A stretch of DNA of 64,000 nucleotides from Streptomyces sp. NBC_00442 (GTDB lineage: Bacteria; Actinomycetota; Actinomycetes; Streptomycetales; Streptomycetaceae): assembly GCF_036014195.1 (NCBI RefSeq), contig NZ_CP107918.1, positions 4,960,001-5,024,000 on the forward strand, in the 5' to 3' direction. Shown piece by piece: positions 1 through 8,364 of the stretch. The notes under the pieces are model-generated. The model did not search any database and had not been told where the DNA came from. It saw only the letters and a program-made list of their open reading frames with translations. The stretch's first letter is position 1; each line of letters opens with the position of its first letter. A program made the position numbers and the translations under genes.

Positions 1-632
1 AGCAGCGTCATGTCGGAGACGTACGTCGCGAGGCAGACATGGAGCAGCGGATCGTCCGCGAGCTTGCCGTTCGTGCGGAACCACACCTGCGAGCGCGGCT
101 CGCGCGGGGTGCCGACCGTGCCCCAGGGCGGGGCGTCCACGTACCGCAGGTCGACCGCCGCGCGGGCTTCGAGGAGGCGGTCCACGACACCGGGGTCGTG
201 GAAGGCACCGGCGTATCGCGGCAGCATCTCCGCGGCCGTCGGCAGCGACTCCGGGTCCGGCGCGGGCGGCATGTCCGCCTGGTGCTCCATGCCCTCCTCG
301 TACCTCTGGAACGACGCCGAGAGGTGGAAGATCGGCTGGCCGTGCTGGATGGCGACGACGCGCCGGGTCGTGAAGGAGGCGCCGTCGCGGATGCGGTCGA
401 CCGTGTAGACGATCGGCGCGCCGGGGTCGCCCGCCCGCAGGAAGTACGCGTGCAGCGAGTGCGCGAGCCGCTCGGCGGGGACGGTGCGGCCCGCCGCGAC
501 CAGGGCCTGCGCGGCCACCTGGCCACCGAAGACGCGGGGGACCACCGCCGAGCGGGAGCGTCCCCGGAAGATGTCCTCCTCGATCCGCTCCAGGTCGAGC
601 AGATCGAGGAGGTTCTCAAGTGCCTGATGCAT
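1..632 (-). CDS. tesB: Acyl-CoA thioesterase II (TesB-like), 3' end cut by window edge
   Basis: Hydrolyses acyl-CoA to free fatty acid and CoA in the cytoplasm. The protein begins MHQALENLLDLLDLERIEED and continues with FRGRS and VFGGQVAAQAL. It then has LHAYFLRAGDPGAPIVYTVD, FTTRRVVAIQHG and PIFHLSASFQ, the ordered signature of the double-hotdog TesB family. About 210 residues are present before the window ends, and the family is usually about 285 long, so the C-terminal quarter is missing. The ATG at 632 is the first in-frame start; no strong ribosome site precedes it. It lies just downstream of an acyl-CoA dehydrogenase on the same strand with a 37-bp gap, so the two are probably co-transcribed for fatty acyl-CoA turnover. 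Confidence 0.88.
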   Translation of the reverse strand, partial: MHQALENLLDLLDLERIEEDIFRGRSRSAVVPRVFGGQVAAQALVAAGRTVPAERLAHSLHAYFLRAGDPGAPIVYTVDRIRDGASFTTRRVVAIQHGQPIFHLSASFQRYEEGMEHQADMPPAPDPESLPTAAEMLPRYAGAFHDPGVVDRLLEARAAVDLRYVDAPPWGTVGTPREPRSQVWFRTNGKLADDPLLHVCLATYVSDMTL

Positions 633-669
633 GACGCTAGTTGTATCCGACCGCCGCCGTGACGGGCCC

Positions 670-1827
670 TTACAGGCCCATGTTCTTGGCGATGATCGAC
701 TTCATGATCTCGCTGGTCCCGCCGTAGATCCGGTTCACCCGGTTGTCCGCGTACAGGCGGGCGATGGGGTACTCGTTCATGAAGCCGTAGCCGCCGTGCA
801 GCTGGAGGCAGCGGTCGATGACGCGGTGCGCGACCTCGGTGCAGAACAGCTTCGCGGACGCGGCCTCGGCCGGCGTCAGCTCGCCCGCGTCGAGCGCTTC
901 GAGCGCGCGGTCGGCGACGGCCTCGGCGGCGTCCACCTCGGCCTGGCAGGCGGCCAGTTCGAACTTGGTGTTCTGGAACGAGGCGACCGTCTTGCCGAAG
1001 ACCGTACGGTCCTGGACGTACTCCTTGGCGAACCGCACCGCCGCCTTGGCCTGGGCGTACGCGCCGAACGCGATGCCCCAGCGCTCGGACGCGAGGTTGT
1101 GGCCGAGGTAGTAGAAGCCCTTGTTCTCCTCGCCGAGCAGGTCCTCGACGGGCACCTTCACGTCCACGAACGCCAGCTCGGCGGTGTCGGAGGTCTTCAG
1201 GCCCAGCTTGTCGAGCTTGCGGCCGACCGAGTAGCCCTCGGACTTGGTGTCCACCGCGAACAGCGAGATGCCGTGGCGGCGGTCCTCGGCGGTGGGCGCG
1301 TCGGTGCGGGCACAGACGATCACGCGGTCGGCGTGGACGCCGCCGGTGATGAACGTCTTCGCGCCGTTGAGGACGTAGTGCGAGCCGTCCTCGGAGAGCT
1401 TGGCGGTGGTCTTCATGCCCGCGAGGTCGGAGCCGGTGCCGGGCTCGGTCATCGCCAGCGCCCACATCTCCTCGCCGGTGACGAACTTCGGCAGGAAGCG
1501 CTTCTTCTGCTCGTCGGTGGCGAGCATCTTGATGTAGGGCAGGCCGAGCAGCACGTGCACGCCCGAGCCGCCGAACTGGACGCCCGCGCGGGCCGTCTCC
1601 TCGTACATCACGGCCTCGAACTTGTACGAGTCGATGCCGGCGCCGCCGAACTCCTCGTCCACGCGGATGCCGAAGATCCCGAGGTCGGCCAGCTTGGAGT
1701 AGAACTCGCGCGGCACGATGCCCGCGGCGAACCACTCGTCGTAGGCGGGCACGACCTCGGCCTCGATGAAGGCGCGCAGGGTGTCCCGGAACGCCTCGTG
1801 GTCCTCGTCGAAAACGGTACGGCGCAC
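670..1827 (-). CDS. Acyl-CoA dehydrogenase, FAD-dependent
   Basis: Introduces the alpha-beta double bond into an acyl-CoA, passing electrons to ETF. The product is about 385 residues, the normal family length. Seen in order: the N-terminal helical domain (TVFDEDHEAFRDTLRAFIEA), the middle beta domain with ALAMTEPGTGSDLAGMKT, and the C-terminal LHGGYGFMNEYPIARLYAD followed by YGGTSEI. The glutamate in that last motif is the usual catalytic base. The GTG at 1827 is chosen because GAGGAGGG stands 7 nt upstream; a longer frame to 1959 would add non-homologous residues. It is followed by the tesB-like gene. Direct repeats upstream suggest TetR-family control. Substrate chain length cannot be told from the sequence. 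Confidence 0.9.
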   Translation of the reverse strand: MRRTVFDEDHEAFRDTLRAFIEAEVVPAYDEWFAAGIVPREFYSKLADLGIFGIRVDEEFGGAGIDSYKFEAVMYEETARAGVQFGGSGVHVLLGLPYIKMLATDEQKKRFLPKFVTGEEMWALAMTEPGTGSDLAGMKTTAKLSEDGSHYVLNGAKTFITGGVHADRVIVCARTDAPTAEDRRHGISLFAVDTKSEGYSVGRKLDKLGLKTSDTAELAFVDVKVPVEDLLGEENKGFYYLGHNLASERWGIAFGAYAQAKAAVRFAKEYVQDRTVFGKTVASFQNTKFELAACQAEVDAAEAVADRALEALDAGELTPAEAASAKLFCTEVAHRVIDRCLQLHGGYGFMNEYPIARLYADNRVNRIYGGTSEIMKSIIAKNMGL

Positions 1828-1850
1828 GGACGCCCTCCTCGGGTGGCAGT

Positions 1851-1880
1851 TTGGCCAAGCATTGGCTAAGCGCTTGCTCA
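1851..1880. promoter_or_regulatory. Putative TetR-type operator upstream of the acyl-CoA dehydrogenase
   Basis: TTGGCCAAGC (1851-1860) and TTGGCTAAGC (1862-1871) form a direct repeat. The second copy runs into GCTAAGCGCTTGCT (1865-1878), a near-palindrome. The core resembles CAAG-N2-CTTG sites bound by TetR regulators of lipid catabolism (KstR2/FadR types). It lies 24-53 bp before the GTG start. The regulator is not in this window and the match is by eye. Confidence 0.45.
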
Positions 1881-1924
1881 GGTTGAATAACGAAGTTACC
1901 CGGCGGTCACCGGCGCTGTCCAGG

Positions 1925-1954
1925 GGTCCGGAGTGAGACGCCCCACTCTGGACC
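1925..1954 (-). terminator. Hairpin downstream of the PucR gene
   Basis: GGTCCGGAGTG (1925-1935) pairs with CACTCTGGACC (1944-1954): 11 pairs with one G-U and an 8-nt loop. It lies 120 bp beyond the PucR stop codon and before the acyl-CoA dehydrogenase promoter, so it probably separates the two same-strand units. There is no U tract, as is common in Streptomyces. Confidence 0.5.
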
Positions 1955-2073
1955 GCCATCGCACGAGAGCCTCGCGCCCATGGCTACGGAAACCGAAGGT
2001 GGGGGAGCTGCCCGGCCCCCGGCCCGGACGGGGTGTGACCCGCAGACCGCGTCGCGCAGCCGGCGCAGCCGGG

Positions 2074-3699
2074 TCACCCCTGCTTCAGGGCCAGCCACAG
2101 CTCCGTGCGGACGTCCATGTCGTCCAGGTCGGTGCCGAGCAGTGCCGCGCAGCGGCCGATCCGCTGGCGGACGGTGTTGCGGTGCACGCCGAGTGCCACC
2201 GCGCTGCGGTCCCAACTCCCGTGCAGCGAGAGCCAGGTGCGCAATGTGGCGCGCAGGGTTTCGGTGAGCGGGGCGAGCAGTTCGCGGGCGTACGCGGCGG
2301 CCTCCTCGGGGTCCACGAGCGCCCCGAATCCGGCGGGGCGGTGCCGGGCGAGGGTGACGCGGGTCGCCTCCGCGCGCTCCAGGGCGCGGGCGGCCTGCGT
2401 GTCGGCGACGGTCAGCCCGTCGAGCCCGGCCGGGGCGCTGATGCCCAGGGTCCAGCCCGGGTGCGGGGTGACCTCGCGGTCGGCCGGCACGAGGGCGCGT
2501 ACGCGGTGGTCGTCCGCCTCGACCAGCGGCGTCCCGAGGTCGGGCGCCGGACCCTGGCCCCGGGCGTGCACGACGCACCACGGTCCCGCGCCGAGCAGCG
2601 CCCCGGCCTCTTCCGGGGCGGCGCCCAGCAGCATCCGTACCAGCGCGGCCGAACGGGCCGCCTCGTCGGCGCCCTGGCGCTCGGCGGTGAGCAGGGTGAG
2701 CAGCACGGCCGCGACCCCGGCGATGGTGTGGTCGCCGGGGGTGCGGTGGGGGGTGGCGAGCGCGAGCACGCGGGGCCCCGCGAGGGCGTACGCGGTGAGG
2801 TGGGCGCCGGCCGCGGTGTCGCTTGCGGTGAGCGCGCTTCCCCCGCCCCGCCCCTTCCCGCTGCGACACTCAGCGGCTTCGCCCCCGGACCCGCGCTCCT
2901 CGAACGCCGGAGGGGCTGGGGAATGCAGCCCCTCCGGCGTTCGAGGAGCGGGGTCCGGGGCGGGGCCCCGTGTCCACCGGCCGTCGGCCGGATCCGCCGG
3001 AGGCTTTCGGGAAGGGGCGGGGCGGGGAAGATCCGTCGAAGGCGCCACCACCCGCACCAGCCCCCGCACCCCCGCCCCCACGGCGTCGGACGGTTCCGGC
3101 CCCGCCGAATCCAGCACCGACCCCGCCGGGGTCATCAGGGCCGCCCACCCCCCGACCCGCCCCGCGAGGACCCGCAGGACCGCTCCCACCGGATCGAGCC
3201 GGGCCGCAGCCGTGGCCAGCGCCCGCTGCCCCTCGCTCACCCGCCGCAACTCGTCCTCCCGAGCCCGCGCCATCAGCAGCCACACCGCCCGCGCCACCCC
3301 GGAGAACGTCGTCTGCGGCGGCACCTCCAAGAGGGGGAGGCCGTGGCGGGCACAGGCCTCCACCAGCGCCGGCGGCACCGCGTCGTACACCGGGGCCACG
3401 CCGAAGCCGAGGGCCGCCGCCCCCGCGGCCGCCGCCCGGGACACGTAGACCTCGGGGTCGGGGAGCTGCACCCCCGCCGTCATCAGGAGCTCGCCGCCGA
3501 GCAGGTACGGGAACGGGTCGGCCATCTCCGAGGTGTGCACCCAGCGGATGGACGCGTCCGGTGGCCCCGCGAGCTGCCGCAGGCCGAGGTCGGCGCGGGC
3601 GAGCAGCGCGATGAGCGCGATGGGCGGGGTGGGGGGAGCGGTCGGTGCGGTCGGGGTGGGCGGCGTGGTCGAGTCCGGCATGGTGGACGATCCATCCAT
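2074..3699 (-). CDS. PucR-family transcriptional regulator carrying an in-frame repeat element
   Basis: Probable transcriptional regulator of the divergent transporter/ureohydrolase genes. The N-terminal PucR purine-catabolism-type sensing domain begins IALIALLARADLGLRQLAG and includes WVHTSEMADPFPYLLGGELL. The C-terminal helix-turn-helix is seen in LSLHGSWDRSAVALGVHRNT followed by VRQRIGR. About 541 residues from the ATG at 3699; an ATG at 3681 is equally possible, since neither has a clear ribosome site. Between the two domains lies a proline/glycine-rich stretch of about 65 residues, encoded by a 194-bp inverted-repeat element (2837-3030). Family members lack such a segment. The frame stays open through it, so the protein may still be made with a long linker. 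Confidence 0.85.
   Translation of the reverse strand: MDGSSTMPDSTTPPTPTAPTAPPTPPIALIALLARADLGLRQLAGPPDASIRWVHTSEMADPFPYLLGGELLMTAGVQLPDPEVYVSRAAAAGAAALGFGVAPVYDAVPPALVEACARHGLPLLEVPPQTTFSGVARAVWLLMARAREDELRRVSEGQRALATAAARLDPVGAVLRVLAGRVGGWAALMTPAGSVLDSAGPEPSDAVGAGVRGLVRVVAPSTDLPRPAPSRKPPADPADGRWTRGPAPDPAPRTPEGLHSPAPPAFEERGSGGEAAECRSGKGRGGGSALTASDTAAGAHLTAYALAGPRVLALATPHRTPGDHTIAGVAAVLLTLLTAERQGADEAARSAALVRMLLGAAPEEAGALLGAGPWCVVHARGQGPAPDLGTPLVEADDHRVRALVPADREVTPHPGWTLGISAPAGLDGLTVADTQAARALERAEATRVTLARHRPAGFGALVDPEEAAAYARELLAPLTETLRATLRTWLSLHGSWDRSAVALGVHRNTVRQRIGRCAALLGTDLDDMDVRTELWLALKQG
2837..3030. mobile_element. MITE-like inverted-repeat element inserted in frame in the PucR gene
   Basis: The left end starts CTTCCCCCGCCCCGCCCC (2837 on). 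The right end (3008-3030) is its reverse complement apart from one extra base, giving terminal inverted repeats of about 23 bp. Inside, 2894-2918 and 2926-2950 are perfect 25-bp inverted copies around a 7-nt loop. Length is 194 bp with no coding capacity of its own and no obvious target-site duplication. The element interrupts the coding sequence without a stop codon on the PucR strand. Related left ends occur at 21409 and 38648. What mobilises it is unknown. Confidence 0.7.
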
Positions 3700-3721
3700 C
3701 GGCAGCGTCAGGAGTGGAGGA

Positions 3722-3739
3722 AACGTACACTTCAACGTT
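3722..3739. promoter_or_regulatory. Possible operator in the PucR/symporter divergent region
   Basis: AACGT-N8-ACGTT is a short inverted repeat in the 191-bp gap between the two divergent starts. A regulator such as the adjacent PucR protein could bind here. The arms are only 5 bp, so this is weak. Confidence 0.25.
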
Positions 3740-3890
3740 GCTTTCCGGCCACCTAAGGTCGTGCCGAACCGAAGGCCGCGGGTACGGGCGGATGTCCCCG
3801 CGAACAGCCGACGGACCCTCGATGTCTCCCCCGAGCCTCGACAACCCCCTGCACGACACGCCACCGAGTGAGCGCGAAGGAGGGCCCCGC

Positions 3891-5423
3891 ATGGCCGTCG
3901 ACTACACAGTGATCGTCGTCTATCTCGCCGGGATGCTGGCGATGGGCTGGTGGGGCATGCGCCGCGCCCGGTCGAAGTCCGAATTCCTCGTCGCGGGGCG
4001 ACGGTTGGGGCCCGCGATGTACTCCGGGACGATGGCCGCCATCGTGCTCGGCGGCGCCTCCACCATCGGCGGCGTGGGCCTCGGCTACACGTACGGCCTG
4101 TCCGGCGCCTGGATGGTGTTCACCATCGGCCTCGGTCTTCTCGCGCTCTCCGTCTTCTTCTCCGCCCGCATCGCCCGGCTGCGCGTCTACACCGTCTCCG
4201 AGATGCTGGACCTGCGCTACGGAGGCCGGGCCGGGCTCATCTCCGGACTCGTGATGTGGGCCTACACGCTGATGCTCGCGGTCACCTCGACCATCGCCTA
4301 CGCCACCATCTTCGACGTCCTCTTCGATCTGAACCGCACGGTCGCGATCGTCCTCGGCGGCGCCATCGTCGTCGCGTACTCGACGCTCGGCGGCATGTGG
4401 TCCATCACCCTCACCGACATGGTGCAGTTCGTCGTCAAGACGATCGGGGTGCTGCTGCTCCTGCTGCCCATCGCCGTCGTCAAGGCCGGCGGCTTCGGCG
4501 CGATGAAGGCGAAGCTGCCCACCGGCTACTTCGACCCGCTCGGCATCGGCGGCGAGACGATCTTCACGTACGTCCTGATCTACACGTTCGGCATGCTCAT
4601 CGGGCAGGACATCTGGCAGCGCGTGTTCACCGCGCGCAGCGACAAGGTCGCCCGGCTCGGCGGCACCGTCGCCGGGACGTACTGCCTGGTGTACGCCGTC
4701 GCGGGCGCCGTCATCGGCACCGCCGCCAAGGTGCTCTACCCGAACCTCGGCAGCGCCGACGACGCGTTCGCCACCATCGTGAAGGCCGAACTCCCCGTCG
4801 GTGTAAGGGGGTTGGTGCTCGCCGCCGCCCTCGCCGCCGTGATGTCCACCTCCTCCGGCGCGCTCATCGCCTCCGCCACCGTCGCCAACAATGACATCTG
4901 GGCGCGGCTGCGCGGCAGGTCCGGGCAGGCCGGCACCGACCACGACGAGGTGAAGGGCAACCGGGTCTTCATCCTCGTCATGGGCCTCGTCGTGATCGTC
5001 ATCGCGACCCGCCTGAGCAGCGTCGTCGAGGGCCTCACCGTCGCCTACGACCTGCTCGTGGGCGGGCTGCTCGTGCCGATCCTCGGCGGGCTGCTGTGGA
5101 AGCGCGGCACCGCCTCGGGCGCGCTCGCCTCGGTGGTCGTCGGCGGCCTCGCGGTCGTCGCGCTCATGGTGCGCTACGGCATCCTCGCCAACGAGCCCGT
5201 CTACTACGGGCTGCTCGCCTCGCTCCTCGCGTACGTCGTCGTGTCGTACGCCACCGAGCCGACCGACGCCGCGGTGCTCGCCGTCTGGCGCGAGCGGCTG
5301 GCCGGGCGCGGACCGGATCCCGAGGGGCCGGATCCCGAGGGGCCGGATCCCGAGGGGCCGGCTCCCGACGGACCGGATCCCGACGAGCCGGCGGCCGCCG
5401 ACGCGGCACCGGCGCACAGCTAG
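3891..5423 (+). CDS. Sodium:solute symporter (SSS family)
   Basis: Sodium-coupled uptake of a small solute across the cytoplasmic membrane. About 510 residues with roughly 13 hydrophobic segments, beginning DYTVIVVYLAGMLAMGWWGM. Family marks include RSKSEFLVAGRRLGPAMYSG near the N-terminus and AAVMSTSSGALIASATVANN in the region of the sodium-site signature. The ATG at 3891 follows AAGGAGG closely. The C-terminal tail is cytoplasmic, acidic and repetitive (PDPEG units, see 5313-5387). It is divergent from a PucR regulator and 47 bp ahead of a ureohydrolase gene. The substrate is therefore more likely a guanidino or amino compound than proline or a sugar; that is inference from context. Confidence 0.88.
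   Translation: MAVDYTVIVVYLAGMLAMGWWGMRRARSKSEFLVAGRRLGPAMYSGTMAAIVLGGASTIGGVGLGYTYGLSGAWMVFTIGLGLLALSVFFSARIARLRVYTVSEMLDLRYGGRAGLISGLVMWAYTLMLAVTSTIAYATIFDVLFDLNRTVAIVLGGAIVVAYSTLGGMWSITLTDMVQFVVKTIGVLLLLLPIAVVKAGGFGAMKAKLPTGYFDPLGIGGETIFTYVLIYTFGMLIGQDIWQRVFTARSDKVARLGGTVAGTYCLVYAVAGAVIGTAAKVLYPNLGSADDAFATIVKAELPVGVRGLVLAAALAAVMSTSSGALIASATVANNDIWARLRGRSGQAGTDHDEVKGNRVFILVMGLVVIVIATRLSSVVEGLTVAYDLLVGGLLVPILGGLLWKRGTASGALASVVVGGLAVVALMVRYGILANEPVYYGLLASLLAYVVVSYATEPTDAAVLAVWRERLAGRGPDPEGPDPEGPDPEGPAPDGPDPDEPAAADAAPAHS
5313..5387 (+). repeat. Five tandem 15-bp units in the symporter C-terminal tail
   Basis: The unit CCGGATCCCGAGGGG starts at 5313, 5328 and 5343, then degenerates at 5358 and 5373. 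It keeps the reading frame and encodes PDPEG, PDPEG, PDPEG, PAPDG, PDPDE. The copy number is likely to vary between strains through slippage. Confidence 0.9.
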
Positions 5424-5470
5424 AGTCACACTGATAAAGCGCATAAACGCTGAAACGAAGGGCAATTCAG

Positions 5471-6436
5471 ATGAGCAGCAACGAAACGCCGCGCGGTCCG
5501 ATCGACTCGTCCCGCATTCCGCGGTACGCCGGGCCCGCGACCTTCGCCCGGCTGCCCCGCCTCGACGAGGTCGGCACCGCCGATGTCGCCGTGGTCGGCG
5601 TGCCCTTCGACAGCGGTGTCTCCTACCGGCCCGGCGCCCGCTTCGGCGGCAACGCCATCCGCGAGGCCTCCCGTCTGCTGCGCCCGTACAACCCCGCCCA
5701 GGACGCCTCGCCCTTCGCGCTCGCCCAGGTCGCCGACGCCGGTGACATCGCGGCCAACCCGTTCAACATCAACGAGGCCGTCGACACGATCGAGGCGGCC
5801 GCCGACGACCTGCTCGGCACCGGCGCCCGCCTCATGACGCTCGGCGGCGACCACACCATCGCGCTGCCGCTGCTCCGCTCCGTCGCCAAGAAGCACGGCC
5901 CGGTCGCGCTGCTCCACTTCGACGCGCACCTCGACACCTGGGACACCTACTTCGGCGCCGAGTACACCCACGGCACCCCGTTCCGCCGGGCCGTCGAGGA
6001 AGGCATCCTCGACACCGAGGCGCTCTCGCACGTCGGTACCCGCGGCCCGCTGTACGGCAAGCAGGACCTGACCGACGACGAGAAGATGGGCTTCGGCATC
6101 GTCACCTCCGCCGACGTCTACCGGCGCGGCGCCGACGAGGTCGCCGACCAGCTCCGCCAGCGCATCGGCGACCGCCCGCTGTACATCTCCATCGACATCG
6201 ACTGCCTCGACCCGGCCCACGCGCCCGGCACCGGCACCCCCGAGGCCGGCGGCATGACCTCGCGCGAGCTCCTGGAGATCCTGCGGGGCCTGTCCTCCTG
6301 CAACCTGGTCTCCGCCGACGTCGTCGAGGTCGCCCCGGCCTACGACCACGCCGAGATCACCAGCGTGGCCGCCTCGCACACCGCCTACGAGCTGACCACG
6401 ATCATGTCCCGCCAGATCGCGGCGAGCCGCGCCTGA
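5471..6436 (+). CDS. Ureohydrolase of the agmatinase/guanidinobutyrase family
   Basis: Binuclear-manganese enzyme releasing urea from a guanidino compound. 321 residues, the usual length. Metal ligands are visible: GGDHT (H128), DAHLDTWD (D151, H153, D155) and [20 protein letters not shown] (D242, D244). Ribosome site GAAGGG stands 7-8 nt upstream of the ATG. It follows the symporter gene by 47 bp; that gap is unusually AT-rich (GATAAAGCGCATAAACGCT) and could hold a promoter. A ThDP decarboxylase follows 102 bp later. Agmatinase is the default name. With a 2-keto acid decarboxylase as partner, 4-guanidinobutyrase (yielding GABA and urea) fits better, but substrate cannot be read from the motifs. 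Confidence 0.85.
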   Translation: MSSNETPRGPIDSSRIPRYAGPATFARLPRLDEVGTADVAVVGVPFDSGVSYRPGARFGGNAIREASRLLRPYNPAQDASPFALAQVADAGDIAANPFNINEAVDTIEAAADDLLGTGARLMTLGGDHTIALPLLRSVAKKHGPVALLHFDAHLDTWDTYFGAEYTHGTPFRRAVEEGILDTEALSHVGTRGPLYGKQDLTDDEKMGFGIVTSADVYRRGADEVADQLRQRIGDRPLYISIDIDCLDPAHAPGTGTPEAGGMTSRELLEILRGLSSCNLVSADVVEVAPAYDHAEITSVAASHTAYELTTIMSRQIAASRA

Positions 6437-6538
6437 AGCGCGGAACGGACCGGGAACGATCAACAGCATCGGCCCGGCGGCCGGGGGACCGGCGCCGGGC
6501 CGAAGGCCGAGCTCCAAGGACTCCAAGGAGAGGACGCG

Positions 6539-8209
6539 ATGACCCACGACCACGACCTCGTGCTGCGCCCCACGCCGCGCCAGGTGGAAGCCGCCCTCAA
6601 CCCGCCCGCCGGGCGCAACGGCGGTGACCTGGTGGTCGAGACCCTCGCCGGGCTCGGCGCCACCACCGTGTTCGGACTGCCGGGCCAGCACGCGCTCGGC
6701 ATGTTCGACGCGCTGCGCCGCTCGGACCTGCGGTACGTCGGCCTCCGGGTCGAGAACAACGCGGGCTTCGCCGCCGACGCGTACGGCCGGGTCACCGGCG
6801 AGGCGGCCCCGCTGCTCCTCTCGACCGGCCCCGGCGCGCTGACCTCGCTCGCCGCCCTCCAGGAGGCGGCGGCCGCCTCGTCACCGGTCCTCGCGATCTC
6901 AAGTCAGGTCCCTACGGCGGGACTTGGCGGCGGACGGCACGGCTATCTCCACGAACTGCGCGACCAGAAGGCCTCGTTCCGCGACGTGGTCAAGTCCGTC
7001 CACACCGTGCGCAGCCAGTCGCAGATCCCCTCCGCGATCGCGGCCGCCTGGGAGTCGGCGCTGACCGCGCCGCACGGCCCCGTGTGGGTGGAGATCCCGC
7101 AGGACGTGCTGCTCGCCGAGACGGCGCTGCCCGTCGTCACGCCCATGGACGCGTTCCCCGAGGACGTCGTCCCGCGCCCCGAACTGACCGCCATGGCAGC
7201 CGAGTTGCTGGCGAACGCGGCCCGCCCCGCCATCATCGCGGGCGGCGGTGTCGTACGCGCCGACGCCGCCGGCAAGCTCCTCGCGCTCGCCGAGAAGCTG
7301 GACGCGCCGGTCGTGACGACCTTCGGCGGCAAGGGCGCCTTCCCGTGGGAGCACCCGCTCTCGCTCCAGTCCTGGCTGGAGGACCGGCACACCACGGACT
7401 TCCTTGAGGACGCCGACGTCCTGCTCGTGATCGGCTCCGGACTCGGCGAGCTGTCGTCGAACTACCACACGTTCCAGCCGCGCGGCCGGATCGTCCAGAT
7501 CGAGGCCGACCTCGGCAAGCTGGAGTCCAACCACCCGGCCCTCGGTATCCACGCGGACGCCCGCATCGCCCTCCAGGCCCTGCTCGAAACGGTCGCGGAA
7601 CGTGACGACGACACGGCGGCCGAGCGGGTACGGACCGTGCTCGGGAAGGTCCGCGAGCGGATCGACGCGCAGGACGTGGGCGAGGAGCGGCGCATCCTGG
7701 CCGCCGTGCGCGAGGCACTGCCCGCCGGGTCGCCCAGCTTCTGGGACATGACGATCCTCGCCTACTGGGCCTGGTCGGCCTGGCCCGGCTCGATGCACTC
7801 GGCGCAGGGCGCCGGAGGCCTCGGCTACGGCTTCCCCGCGGCCCTCGGCGCGGCCGTCGCCGACCCCGGGCGCCCGGTCCTCGCGGTGTCCGGCGACGGC
7901 GGCGCGATGTACTCGATCGCGGAGCTCGCCACGGCCAGGCAGTACGACCTCCCGGTCACCTGGCTGATCGTCGACGACGGCGGCTACGGCATCCTGCGCG
8001 AGTACATGACGGACACGTTCGGCGAGGCCACCGCCACCGAGCTGGCCCGGCCGGACTTCGTGGCCCTCGCCGAGTCCTTCGGCGTCCCGGCCGTCCGCAC
8101 CACCGCGGACACCCTGACCGCCGACCTGTCCAAGGCGCTGGCCGCCCCCGGGCCCTCGGTGGTAGTCCTCCCCGCCCTCCTGAAGATGTTCGCGCCGACG
8201 CACCTCTGA
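6539..8209 (+). CDS. ThDP-dependent decarboxylase, possibly 2-ketoarginine decarboxylase
   Basis: Thiamine-diphosphate enzyme of the pyruvate decarboxylase/acetolactate synthase superfamily, 556 residues. Seen: the cofactor-activating glutamate in GLRVENNAGFAADAYGR (E72), a central Rossmann-like domain (RPAIIAGGGVVRADA), and the C-terminal ThDP/Mg site GDGGAMYSIAELATARQYDL followed by DDGGYG near residues 451-483. AGGAGAGG precedes the ATG. The ALS marks that define acetohydroxyacid synthase are not obvious, and there is no small subunit. Beside a ureohydrolase and a transporter, a role like AruI in the arginine transaminase pathway (2-ketoarginine to 4-guanidinobutyraldehyde) is plausible. 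The aldehyde dehydrogenase needed between the two is not in the window. Confidence 0.8.
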   Translation: MTHDHDLVLRPTPRQVEAALNPPAGRNGGDLVVETLAGLGATTVFGLPGQHALGMFDALRRSDLRYVGLRVENNAGFAADAYGRVTGEAAPLLLSTGPGALTSLAALQEAAAASSPVLAISSQVPTAGLGGGRHGYLHELRDQKASFRDVVKSVHTVRSQSQIPSAIAAAWESALTAPHGPVWVEIPQDVLLAETALPVVTPMDAFPEDVVPRPELTAMAAELLANAARPAIIAGGGVVRADAAGKLLALAEKLDAPVVTTFGGKGAFPWEHPLSLQSWLEDRHTTDFLEDADVLLVIGSGLGELSSNYHTFQPRGRIVQIEADLGKLESNHPALGIHADARIALQALLETVAERDDDTAAERVRTVLGKVRERIDAQDVGEERRILAAVREALPAGSPSFWDMTILAYWAWSAWPGSMHSAQGAGGLGYGFPAALGAAVADPGRPVLAVSGDGGAMYSIAELATARQYDLPVTWLIVDDGGYGILREYMTDTFGEATATELARPDFVALAESFGVPAVRTTADTLTADLSKALAAPGPSVVVLPALLKMFAPTHL

Positions 8210-8364
8210 GACCCCGCCGAGGCCCGGCCCGCCCCCGCGGTGGGGCCGTCCCGCCGTCGGACGGGTCCTAGGACCTACGTCCCGTATGTGTTGCGGCGGG
8301 ATGAAATCCGCAGGCCCCCGTGTTGGGGCTTGCGGCAGGACCAGGTACCGACGGGAGGAATCAC

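Noticed and set aside
8210..8364. Possible small RNA or terminator between the ThDP enzyme and the exporter
   Set aside because: Some self-complementary GC stretches exist, but no stem was long enough or well placed to call.
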